A DNA stretch of 45,431 nucleotides from Gemmatimonadota bacterium (GTDB taxonomy: Bacteria; Gemmatimonadota; Gemmatimonadetes; Gemmatimonadales; GWC2-71-9). This document shows positions 15,973 through 24,109 of the stretch, piece by piece. Made by a program: the position numbers and the translations under genes. The notes beneath the pieces are model-generated. The model was not told where the DNA came from and searched no databases. It saw only the letters and a list, made by a program, of their open reading frames with translations. The first letter of the stretch is position 1, and every line of letters begins with the position of its first letter. Location: positions 1 through 45,431 of the forward strand of contig JANXXJ010000055.1 of assembly GCA_025350665.1 (NCBI GenBank), in the 5' to 3' direction.

Positions 15973-16859
15973 GGCGTCATGTCCGAGTGGTAGGTCGTGG
16001 CAAACACCAAAAACCGCATCACATCGAGCATGGACTTGGCCGAGTACCTGATGGTGTGGGCGGTCCGCCGCTCGATCCCGGGAAGGATCGCCATCGCTTC
16101 CGCCGGCGTGTAATTCTTGTACGTCAGATCGAGCGCGAAGGGGCCCCTGACCTGATAGGGCTTGAAGTCCCGGAGCCGCGCCATCGCCACCTTGGCCTTG
16201 GCCCGGATCAGGGCCTGCCCCGCCTCCGGCGTCATCGTCATCGCCGAGTGGAAGCCGACACTCCGCTTGACGATGGCGCCCTCAACGTCGCCCAGCAGCT
16301 TCTGGACTTCGCCAACCGCCTGCTCGTCCCCGCTCACCAGGACCACCGGCACCCCGAAGACCCCCGCGGCCGCGGCGTTGATGCCCGACTCCGCCATCGG
16401 CGCGCCGTTCAGCTCAACCGCCGCGAACGTCGCGCTCGAAATGGTATGGGCCCGGACCCCGTTCGGGTTGGTCGTGGCGGCGTGATAGCCGATGAACATC
16501 ACCGCGCTGAAGGTCGAGTCGATTCCCTGCATCATCTCGAGGGGCCGGGGCGACCCGCGGACGATCATCACATCCGGGGAGAACCGGTCGATCAGCAGGT
16601 TCTGCATGTTCCCGTGCGAGTCGGCCACCACGAACTCGGTGGCGCCCGCTTCCCGGGCACCCTGGATCGCGGCGAGCACCTCGGCCGTCATGAAGCCGCG
16701 GAACCGCTCGTATTCAAAGCCCGTCGGGCCCAATTGATCGCTCGTGACCACCCCGGTGATGCCTTCCATGTCCACCGAGATGAATACTTTCACCGGCCGC
16801 TGGGCGGCCAGAGGTGTCACCCAGGCCAGCACGGCTGCCATCCAACCCCAACGCGTCAT
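15969..16859 (-). CDS. Exported M55-family D-aminopeptidase (DppA-like)
   Basis: A 296-aa zinc peptidase with a Sec signal peptide (about residues 1-20, ending LAAQ). The metal ligands of DppA are all visible: Asp30 and Glu32 in SVDMEGITG, His82 in DSHGN, His126 in GYHA and a Glu near 157 in MAESGIN. DppA releases D-amino acids from short peptides. Here export suggests action on peptidoglycan or environmental D-peptides. The ATG has AAGGAG seven bases upstream and follows the M20 gene by 11 nt. It is the last gene of the minus-strand block, convergent with the receiver gene. Confidence 0.92.
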   Translation of the reverse strand: MTRWGWMAAVLAWVTPLAAQRPVKVFISVDMEGITGVVTSDQLGPTGFEYERFRGFMTAEVLAAIQGAREAGATEFVVADSHGNMQNLLIDRFSPDVMIVRGSPRPLEMMQGIDSTFSAVMFIGYHAATTNPNGVRAHTISSATFAAVELNGAPMAESGINAAAAGVFGVPVVLVSGDEQAVGEVQKLLGDVEGAIVKRSVGFHSAMTMTPEAGQALIRAKAKVAMARLRDFKPYQVRGPFALDLTYKNYTPAEAMAILPGIERRTAHTIRYSAKSMLDVMRFLVFATTYHSDMTP

Positions 16860-16870
16860 GTGATGCTCCT

Positions 16871-18022
16871 TCAGATTCCGGTTTCGAAATAGCGGATCGT
16901 CGTGTCGACCAGGACATCCACGACCGGGGCGAGGCTGTCGAGCTCGACGTACTCGTCCTTCTCGTGAAGGCCGCGTCCCTTGGGCCCGAAGATGATCGTG
17001 GGAATGCCGCCCTCGCCCTGATAGATATTGGCGTCGGAAATGCCCAGCAGCCCGCCGATTGACGGATCCCGGCCGAGCCGGACCCGATAGGCCGCCTCGA
17101 ACGCCTGCAAGCCCGGATGGTCGGGATCGATCTCGAACGGCTCATAAGAGGGCGGCCTGGCCTCGACCGTCACGGTGGAGGCCAGGCCCAGGCCCGCCAC
17201 CAGACGCTCCAGCTCCCCGACGGCTCCCTGCCGCGTCTCCCCCGGCGCGAGCAACCGGGTGACGATGATCTCGCACCGCTCGGGCACCACCACGGAGTAC
17301 TCCCGATACCCGCCGTCGATCTTGAGCGTCGAGTAGTTCATCCGGCCGAGCACCGGATGCGAACCCAGTTCGAGGCGTTCGAGCGCGGAAACGATCTTCG
17401 CCGCGTCATCGACGGCGTTGATGCCCCGCTCCGGGTGACAAAGCGCGTGGGAACTCTTGCCGCGCACGACGACCCGATACAGAACCTTGCCCGGCATGAC
17501 GAACGGCACGGCGTCGTCGGGGCCTGACCCGTGGAACGGCTCGGTCAGGAGCATGAGATCGCTCTTGCCGTATTTGGTCCCGAGCAACGCTCGGGCCCCG
17601 GTCCCATAGGCCTCCTCGTCGACAGTTGCCGCAAAACCGATGGTACCAAGTTCCGCGTGGCGGCCCCGGTCCTCAATCAACCGGCGGAAGGCGGTGAACG
17701 CGCAGGCCAGCCCCGATTTCATGTCGAGCGCGCCCAGACCGTACAGCTTGCCGTCACGCTCGGTCGGCTGAAGGGGATCGGTACTCCAGCCTTCCGCATC
17801 AAGAACCGTGTCCAGGTGCCCGGTGAACGTGACGAAGCCCGGTTTCGGCCCAAGACGCGCCATGCAGCACACATTCGGCCGTCCGGGCGCGACCTCCGTC
17901 CACTCCGGCTCGAGACCGGCCGCCCGGATCTCATCCGCCATCACCCGGGCAGCCCGTGCCTCCACCGGCAGCCGGGAATCGGCCCGAACCAGCCGGTCAA
18001 TCAGGTCGCGAAGGCGATCCAC
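16871..18022 (-). CDS. M20-family metallohydrolase (ArgE/DapE-like deacylase)
   Basis: A 383-aa cytoplasmic di-zinc hydrolase. Visible ligands and base are His69 and Asp71 in TGHLDTV, bridging Asp100 in GALDMKSG, Glu136-Glu137 in TVDEEAYG, and a C-terminal His in GRGLHEKDEY. Family members cleave N-acyl groups from amino acids or dipeptides. I chose GTG at 18022, which follows the BKACE stop by 4 nt. The upstream open frame to 18211 overlaps that gene and has no homology. The Shine-Dalgarno is weak, suggesting translational coupling. The substrate cannot be read from sequence. Confidence 0.88.
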   Translation of the reverse strand: MDRLRDLIDRLVRADSRLPVEARAARVMADEIRAAGLEPEWTEVAPGRPNVCCMARLGPKPGFVTFTGHLDTVLDAEGWSTDPLQPTERDGKLYGLGALDMKSGLACAFTAFRRLIEDRGRHAELGTIGFAATVDEEAYGTGARALLGTKYGKSDLMLLTEPFHGSGPDDAVPFVMPGKVLYRVVVRGKSSHALCHPERGINAVDDAAKIVSALERLELGSHPVLGRMNYSTLKIDGGYREYSVVVPERCEIIVTRLLAPGETRQGAVGELERLVAGLGLASTVTVEARPPSYEPFEIDPDHPGLQAFEAAYRVRLGRDPSIGGLLGISDANIYQGEGGIPTIIFGPKGRGLHEKDEYVELDSLAPVVDVLVDTTIRYFETGI

Positions 18023-18026
18023 TGGG

Positions 18027-18992
18027 CTAGTACTTCGACGGAACGGCTGAAAGGCCGAGCATCTGCCGGGCCTGGGCCGGCGTGGCCACCCCGCGGTTGA
18101 GTTCGTTGGCGAGGCGGGCGGCCCGCTCCACCAACTGGGCGTTGCTCTTCGCCTTCTCGCCGCGCTTGTAGTAGACGTTGTCCTCGAGCCCGACCCGGAC
18201 GTGGCCGCCAAGCAACATGGCGAACGTGGTCATCGGCAGTTGGTGGGGCCCGATCCCCGAGGTGAGCCACAGGGTATTCTCGGGCATCTCGCGCACGAGA
18301 TGGACGACATTCTCGAACGTCGGCCAGCTCGCGGTCTGATAGCCCATCACGGTCTGAATCCAGTACGGGGCCTCGACCACCCCGTTCTTGATCAGGTCGC
18401 GCATGACCCACGCGCCGCCCGAGTGATACGTCTCCATCTCGGGCTTGACCCCGTACTTCTTCATCTCGGAGGCAAACCGGTTCACGAGGCCATAGGTGAA
18501 CGGCAGGCACTCATCGAACTCCTGCTCGTCCCGGGGAAACGGCAGCGGCGCCTTCCGCGCGGCGATCCGGAACTTGCTCATGTCCGGCGTCAGGTTGAGC
18601 GAGGCCACTTCGGGGCGTGCCGGCAGACACTGGAGCCGCTCGTCCATCGTCATGTCCGGCCCGCCGCCGGTGGTGTTGTTGATGATGATCTCGGGACAGC
18701 GCTCGCGGATCTTGCGGTTGACCACGGCCCAGACGTCCGTCGTCGTCGCGGGCCGGGTGTGGTTTTTCGGGTCCCGGGCGTGCACGTGGACCATGGTGGC
18801 GCCGGCCTGGTAGGCGCCGTACACCGAATCGGCGATCTCGTCGGCCGTCTCGGGCAGATTGTCGTTCGACTCCTTGCCCTGGACCCCGCCGTTGCAGGAG
18901 CAGACGATGATCACGGGAGGCATCTTGCCGACCCGCTCCATGTACTCGTAGGCGTCCGCGTAGCGCCACAGAAAATCGGATTTCCCGGCCAT
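18027..18992 (-). CDS. Beta-keto acid cleavage enzyme (BKACE, DUF849)
   Basis: A 321-aa TIM-barrel enzyme. The zinc-binding MVHVHARDP motif places ligands at His69 and His71. NLPETADEIADSVYGAYQAGA and HVRVGLEDN are the other family signatures. BKACE enzymes transfer acetyl-CoA onto beta-keto acids, giving acetoacetyl-CoA or another CoA ester plus a shortened acid. Substrates include 3-keto-5-aminohexanoate and dehydrocarnitine. The ATG at 18992 has AGGA ten bases upstream. The dehydrogenase directly before it resembles enzymes that make beta-keto acids, so a two-step pathway is likely. Confidence 0.9.
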   Translation of the reverse strand: MAGKSDFLWRYADAYEYMERVGKMPPVIIVCSCNGGVQGKESNDNLPETADEIADSVYGAYQAGATMVHVHARDPKNHTRPATTTDVWAVVNRKIRERCPEIIINNTTGGGPDMTMDERLQCLPARPEVASLNLTPDMSKFRIAARKAPLPFPRDEQEFDECLPFTYGLVNRFASEMKKYGVKPEMETYHSGGAWVMRDLIKNGVVEAPYWIQTVMGYQTASWPTFENVVHLVREMPENTLWLTSGIGPHQLPMTTFAMLLGGHVRVGLEDNVYYKRGEKAKSNAQLVERAARLANELNRGVATPAQARQMLGLSAVPSKY

Positions 18993-19020
18993 GCTGGTGT
19001 ATCCTGGAAAGAAGGTGAGA

Positions 19021-20007
19021 CTAGCGCTTGCCGGTCTTGGTCCGGCGGCGCGGTTTGAGCGGCAACGGATCCTCGGCTTTGAGGCGCCGGATCCGGCCAA
19101 CCATCCGGTCGCGCCAGGCCCGCTGGGTCTGGTGCGTGGATGGGAGCATCCGGTCGGTCTGCTTCCCGATCCGACGCAGCAGATCATCGTCGAACCGGAT
19201 GTCGGTCTTGAGGTCGTCCCAGAGGGCGTGGTATGACTCCCCGAACCGGGCGAAGTACTCGGCGGCGCCGTGGTCAGCGTTGGTGTTGGCTACGCCGAAC
19301 GGGCCCAGCAGCGCCCAACGGAGGCCGAGCCCTTCGCGAATCGCATCGTCCACGGACTGGACATCGCACACACCGCTCTTGACAAGGTCGACCGCCTCGC
19401 GGACCAGCGCGCTCTGGAGCCGGTTCATCACGAAGCCGGGCGCAAATCGGTACATCACGATCGGCGTTTGGCCGAGCCCCATCATGAACTTGATGGTCCG
19501 CTTCACCACCTTGCGGTCCGTCTCCGTCCCGCCCAGGATCTCGACCGCCGGCACTACATGCGGCGGATTGACCGGGTGAGCCACGATGCAGCGAGCCGCC
19601 CCGGGAAGCCCGGCGGCGACCTCGGTCATGTCGATGGTCGAGGTGCTGCTGCCGATGATCGTCCTGGGGGCCGCGCACCGATCGATCTCGGCGTAGAGCG
19701 CCCGCTTGGCCGCGAGGTTCTCGGGCCCGCTCTCCTGGACGTACCCCGCCCCGGCCACCGCGTCCTCGAGCGAGTCCACCGCCTCGACCAGATCCCACCG
19801 GGCCTTCGCCTCCCGCTTCTTGATCTCGCCCCGGCTCCGCAGGTCCTTGAGATCCGCCTTGAACCACGCCATCGCCCGGGCCAGCTGTTCGGGGTTCTGG
19901 TCGAACGCCCGGACCCGGCAGCCCGCCCGGGCAAACACCTGGATCCAGCTCCGGCCGATGACGCCGGTTCCGACGACGGCAACGGAGGCGATGTCCGGTT
20001 TCTTCAT
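19021..20007 (-). CDS. 3-hydroxyacyl-CoA dehydrogenase family oxidoreductase (L-carnitine dehydrogenase / lambda-crystallin-like)
   Basis: A 328-aa NAD-dependent dehydrogenase. The Rossmann loop is GTGVIG (13-18) with an acidic residue after beta-2 (Asp36), which suggests NAD preference. The catalytic His144 and Glu156 lie in VAHPVNPPH and AVEILGG. The C-terminal helical domain has APGFVMNRLQ and EGLGLRW, as in L-carnitine and L-gulonate dehydrogenases. It should oxidise a beta-hydroxy acid to the keto acid that the next gene, BKACE, cleaves. ATG 20007 is favoured because the family starts just before the Rossmann fold. The basic C-terminal tail (PLKPRRRTKTGKR) is unusual. Confidence 0.87.
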   Translation of the reverse strand: MKKPDIASVAVVGTGVIGRSWIQVFARAGCRVRAFDQNPEQLARAMAWFKADLKDLRSRGEIKKREAKARWDLVEAVDSLEDAVAGAGYVQESGPENLAAKRALYAEIDRCAAPRTIIGSSTSTIDMTEVAAGLPGAARCIVAHPVNPPHVVPAVEILGGTETDRKVVKRTIKFMMGLGQTPIVMYRFAPGFVMNRLQSALVREAVDLVKSGVCDVQSVDDAIREGLGLRWALLGPFGVANTNADHGAAEYFARFGESYHALWDDLKTDIRFDDDLLRRIGKQTDRMLPSTHQTQRAWRDRMVGRIRRLKAEDPLPLKPRRRTKTGKR

Positions 20008-20199
20008 AGGGGAAAGTGACCTGAAGGCGATGTCGGTTTCGGGATACAAGACTGAATCCAATGTACCGCCCCGGCGATCCCGGCACTACTCCGCCCCGGC
20101 CCGAAAAACGGAGACGCGGACGAGTACCAGCCTCGCCCGCGCCTCCTTCCCCACCACCGCTTCTCTTCGATGGACGAGCCTCCGAAGTCCCCTAGAAGC

Positions 20200-20222
20200 G
20201 GTGTCACAGACAAACTGACACC
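20200..20222. other. Inverted repeat, possible terminator or operator
   Basis: GGTGTCA (20200-20206) and TGACACC (20216-20222) form a perfect seven-base inverted repeat around a nine-base loop. It lies about 50 bp downstream of the esterase stop, within the 264-bp gap that precedes the dehydrogenase gene. No T tract follows in either direction, so a Rho-independent terminator is doubtful. A protein-binding site is the alternative. Confidence 0.3.
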
Positions 20223-20271
20223 ACGATCGTTAAGGGTTCGGGAACCGCGCGTGAAGCGTCACTGGCTGGCG

Positions 20272-21984
20272 TCACGGAAGCCAGCGCAGATCCGCTCCGA
20301 CCGGCGCATTCCGGGCCACCTGGCGCGCCATGATCCGCAGGAGGTCGGCATTGGTCCAAGGCTGCCAGCCGTGGCCCTTCATCGGCCGCCCAAACCCGAA
20401 CTCGCCGGCATAGTACGGACTGGTCGTGCCTTCCAAGAACTCCTGCAGCAGGTACACGGACGGCGCCAGGTAGAACTGGTCCATCTCGCCGGTGAAGACC
20501 CGGAGCTTGCCGACCAGCGATGGGCCGATCCTCGGCCACTCTTTCGCCAGGTAGGCTCCCAGGTCGTAGCCGCGGTCCCGCATCGACGAGGCCACCTCAT
20601 GGTCGATCTCCCCCGTGGCCATGTTCCAGAGGCGCCGCGGGTAGCCGGCCGCGTCGACCGGGCCATAGGCCGCGTTCCAGGCGTCGATCTGACCGGCCGA
20701 CCGCCCCCTCGTCCCCTGGGACTCCTCCATGCGGGAGAGCTCCCGCACATTCCCCATGGCCTGGCCCATCGTGTTCATCTGGAACGGCCGTTCCGGCGCC
20801 CCGAAGGGGGCATTCGGCAGCCGGAAAGCGCTGGTGTCCCCGTAGATGTTGACCAGCTGGTAGCGCCGGAAATCGACGGGGTCCGGATACAGCGTCCACG
20901 TCCCGCCGTAGTAATCGGGATAGTGGATCTGGAGAGCCAGCGAGATCCACCCGCCCGTGGACCCGCCGGTCATGACCCGCGCATACGGAGCACCGATCAT
21001 CCGGAACGTTCGTTCGAGATATGGAATCAGTTCCTGATGAATCGCATCGCCATAGGGGCCGTTGTTGGCGGAGTTGATGCCGTACGAGTCATCGAAAAAT
21101 GGGGTCGGGTGCTGGAGCTTGACGGCAATGAACCGCGGGAGGTCGTCCCCGGTCCACGCCTTGCCGAACTCGTATCCGCTCTCCTTCTTCCCCCCGGCCT
21201 CGCGGGTCAGGTTGGCGAACATCTGGGGCCCGCGTTCATCCGGCGGCGTGGTGGTGAAGCCGAAGGGGGCCTCGAGGCTGAAGTGATCTTCGTGGAAGAC
21301 GACCGGGTACTTGAGATCGCCGTGCTCGTCGTAGCCCTTCGGCAGCAGGACGGTGGCGCCGAGGTACATTGGCTGGCCCCACCATTTGCTCAGAATATCG
21401 CTCTTGATCTTGATCCGCTTGACCCAGCGATCATCGGCCGGCACCTGGATCGGTGGCACCACCTGATCGAGCACCAGCCGGGTGAGGTTCGGACGCCGCG
21501 GGTCGAGATGGATTCGGACACTCCGGCTGTACAGGTTGCCCGGGGAGAACGCCCAGCGTTGCCCTTCCCACTGGTCCATGTGGGCCCAGATCGTGTGGCC
21601 GTCCGCCCGGGGAAAGCGGGTGTAGACGTTGACGATCGCCTGGACCCAGTAGTCGCCGGCCGGCAACCGATCGAGGCTCGGATACGGAAATCCGATCGCC
21701 GAACGGTCCATGACAACGGCCCGGCCCGGGGCCAGTTCCTCGATGTCGGCAGCGAAAAACGGCACCCGGGCGTCCCGTTGGCGAGCCGAGTTGTAGGCGG
21801 CGATCCGAGGTTCCTGGTCATTGGTCGGCGCGATCGCCACGAAGACTCGCCCCGTCAGCGCCTCAGGCCGGACTGACGCCGGCACCGAGATCGAAAACCG
21901 GATGCCGCCCGTCGTCTGGGCCCGGGCCGGGGCCACGCCGACCGCGAGCAGCCCGGCGATGGTCATTGCAACGGCGCCGTTCAT
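20272..21984 (-). CDS. Exported alpha/beta-hydrolase, putative esterase
   Basis: A 570-aa protein with a Sec signal peptide (cleavage near residue 22, ARAQ). The first part (30-190) is a beta-rich region without a recognised family. From 190 on it is an esterase-type alpha/beta hydrolase (YLGATVLLPKGYDE, YPVVFHEDHF). The nucleophile elbow is GGSTGG with Ser342. The catalytic acid and His are not obvious by eye. A C-terminal KGHGWQPW segment may hold the His. It probably cleaves esters or peptides in the periplasm. The ATG overlaps the penicillin-acylase stop by ATGA, so it is coupled to it. Confidence 0.78.
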   Translation of the reverse strand: MNGAVAMTIAGLLAVGVAPARAQTTGGIRFSISVPASVRPEALTGRVFVAIAPTNDQEPRIAAYNSARQRDARVPFFAADIEELAPGRAVVMDRSAIGFPYPSLDRLPAGDYWVQAIVNVYTRFPRADGHTIWAHMDQWEGQRWAFSPGNLYSRSVRIHLDPRRPNLTRLVLDQVVPPIQVPADDRWVKRIKIKSDILSKWWGQPMYLGATVLLPKGYDEHGDLKYPVVFHEDHFSLEAPFGFTTTPPDERGPQMFANLTREAGGKKESGYEFGKAWTGDDLPRFIAVKLQHPTPFFDDSYGINSANNGPYGDAIHQELIPYLERTFRMIGAPYARVMTGGSTGGWISLALQIHYPDYYGGTWTLYPDPVDFRRYQLVNIYGDTSAFRLPNAPFGAPERPFQMNTMGQAMGNVRELSRMEESQGTRGRSAGQIDAWNAAYGPVDAAGYPRRLWNMATGEIDHEVASSMRDRGYDLGAYLAKEWPRIGPSLVGKLRVFTGEMDQFYLAPSVYLLQEFLEGTTSPYYAGEFGFGRPMKGHGWQPWTNADLLRIMARQVARNAPVGADLRWLP

Positions 21985-24107
21985 GGCCGCTCCTCCCCGG
22001 GCTTGTACGCCCGTTCGAGATGAGCCTTGATGTCGTCCAGGCTGAACCAGGCCTCCTTGAACCGGCCCTGCGCGAACAACGGGGCCTGGTCGAAGAAGTG
22101 CGGCGACTTGGGATCGCCGCTTTCGCCGAAGGGTATGATCGAGAGGGCCCGAACTTTGGGTCCAAACTCGATCACCGACACATAGGCCGAGCCCGCGACG
22201 TCATAGCGGCGGTGCCCTTCCTTGCCGGCCGCGGTCCCAACCGAGAAGATCGCCCCCACCTGCCCGCCCTCGGCCGAGGGCATCGGCAGGCTCGGCCGTT
22301 CGTCGCTGTAGGTCTCCCGGTCCCGTTCGCTCGGCCGCTGGAGCCGGATCGCGTCGCCCAGCGCCACGTCGGATTTCCCGAAGTACTGGATCAGGTCCGT
22401 GGGGACCCGTTCGAGCGCCGCAATCCGGTACCAGGTGGTCGTGTCCGCCCTCGCCGTTTTCGGGCCGGCGATCGTCTGGTATATCGTGAACCAGAGCGCC
22501 GGCACGGAAGTCGTACTGCCTCGCCGGTCCCAATGCCTGAGGCTGTCGATCATCGGCTGCAGGCGGGCGGCGCGGGGCGGATCGACCGCGGTGAGCAGTT
22601 CGTGTTCGAAGAACAGCGGAGCCAGATCTCGGTCCGCCGCATAGAAGTAGGTGTCGAAGGCCATCGCCGTCCACTCCTCGAAGCTGAACTTGCCGGCCCG
22701 GCTGAGGAGCCTGCGCGAGGCGCGAGCCCGCCAGTTGTCCGGGTGGAGGCCGATGTACTTCGGGTAGTCGGCCCGCTTCGGGTTCACGTCGTCCGTCGTG
22801 GTCAGAAACGGCGTCGAGTTGGTGTTCTGCATCCAGCCGGAAGGCGGGTTCATCACCTGCGGCATCTCGGCCGGGGTGTGGTACCCGTGCCAGTCGCTCC
22901 TCGGGTCCGATCCGTCCACCGGCCGGCTCCAGTCGAGGGTCGTATCACGCTTCGGCACGGCGCCGGCATGAATGAAGAAGATGTTCCCGGCCGTGTCGGC
23001 GTACATGACGTTGTGGTAGGTGAGGCCGTTGATGTCGAGGGCCCGCCGGAACTCGGTGAAGTTCCGGGCCTTGCCCATGGCGTACCACTGCTGGAACAGG
23101 CCGCCGTGGTCGAGGTTCCCGTAGTTCACGGCCAGTTGCTTGTCGCCCCGGCGGCCGAGAATTGGCCCGTGATGCGTCTTCCGGAACAGCAGCGGCCTGG
23201 TCTCGATCCCGGCGGCCGTCCGGACCCGGACCGAGTCCCGCCATTCGGTCGCGCGCCGGTGGGCCCCGGCGTAACGATATGCGAGGGGATCGGCCGGGTC
23301 GTCGAAGGTTTCCTCCCAGACATCGGCCATGTCGGAGTTGTTGACGGTGAGGGCCCAGCCGAGGTGCTCGTTGTGTCCCTTCACCGGGATCATCGTGTTC
23401 GAATAGGCCGTCAGGCCGGACATGTTCCAGCCTTGGTCGCTGATCCAGTGGCTCTCGTAGACCGGGAGCAGCGGCGTGTGGGGGTTCACGAACAGCATGG
23501 CGTGGCCGCTGGCGCTCTTGGCCGCGCTGACGGCCCACATGTTGGAGCCTTCCTCGGAGTGGCGTTCCGGGGTGGTGATCTTGAGCATCGCCTTGAGATC
23601 GACGCCGGTCGACCCCGGATCGACGGCAAAGGCCCGATACAGCATGAACACCATCCAGCCTTCGTAATGGATCACGAGCTGCGGCTTGATCTCGGGATGG
23701 CGGTACAGGAAATAGTTGGTACCGTCCGCCCAGCCGTCGGCCAGCGCCTGAAGCGCGGGCGTGGCGGCGGCGTATTCCTCCCGGCCGAGTCGTTCGATCT
23801 CGAACGCGCGGAGGAAGGTGTCCATCCCGACCCCGTCCTCGCCGACCACCTCGGCCCAGCGGGCCAGGCCCTGGATATAGGACGGCTCCGTTTCCTGAAA
23901 CCGATCCTCGGCCCGGGCATAGGCCATCCCGAACATCGTCTCGGTGTCAGTGTGCCCGTGGACGTGAGGCACGCCCCAGGTGTCGCGGTAGACGGTGACG
24001 GCGGCCGCGAGCCGTTTCCACCGGCCCAGCTCACTCCGGCTCGGGCCGCTCTCGGCTTGGACCAGGCCCGGGCAGAGCGCCAGGACCATCAGAAGCATGA
24101 AACGCAT
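21981..24107 (-). CDS. Exported penicillin acylase family protein (S45 Ntn-hydrolase)
   Basis: A 708-aa precursor with a signal peptide (residues 1-18, LVQA). The S45 autoprocessing site is EEGSNMWAV, making Ser188 the N-terminal nucleophile of the beta chain. The alpha chain would be about 19-187 minus a spacer. A family motif usually written NDPH appears here as VNPH (about 207-210). The later NGLTYHNVMYADTAGNIFF segment is typical. Members cleave amide bonds of acylated amino compounds such as N-acyl-homoserine lactones, and the substrate here is unknown. ATG 24107 has GAGG five bases upstream. The frame to 24197 is not needed. Confidence 0.9.
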   Translation of the reverse strand: MRFMLLMVLALCPGLVQAESGPSRSELGRWKRLAAAVTVYRDTWGVPHVHGHTDTETMFGMAYARAEDRFQETEPSYIQGLARWAEVVGEDGVGMDTFLRAFEIERLGREEYAAATPALQALADGWADGTNYFLYRHPEIKPQLVIHYEGWMVFMLYRAFAVDPGSTGVDLKAMLKITTPERHSEEGSNMWAVSAAKSASGHAMLFVNPHTPLLPVYESHWISDQGWNMSGLTAYSNTMIPVKGHNEHLGWALTVNNSDMADVWEETFDDPADPLAYRYAGAHRRATEWRDSVRVRTAAGIETRPLLFRKTHHGPILGRRGDKQLAVNYGNLDHGGLFQQWYAMGKARNFTEFRRALDINGLTYHNVMYADTAGNIFFIHAGAVPKRDTTLDWSRPVDGSDPRSDWHGYHTPAEMPQVMNPPSGWMQNTNSTPFLTTTDDVNPKRADYPKYIGLHPDNWRARASRRLLSRAGKFSFEEWTAMAFDTYFYAADRDLAPLFFEHELLTAVDPPRAARLQPMIDSLRHWDRRGSTTSVPALWFTIYQTIAGPKTARADTTTWYRIAALERVPTDLIQYFGKSDVALGDAIRLQRPSERDRETYSDERPSLPMPSAEGGQVGAIFSVGTAAGKEGHRRYDVAGSAYVSVIEFGPKVRALSIIPFGESGDPKSPHFFDQAPLFAQGRFKEAWFSLDDIKAHLERAYKPGEERP

Positions 24108-24109
24108 CG

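Noticed and set aside
20170-21876. 568-codon plus-strand frame opposite the esterase
   Set aside because: Same reason: low-complexity Arg/Pro/Gly translation, no family resemblance, and the opposite strand is clearly coding.
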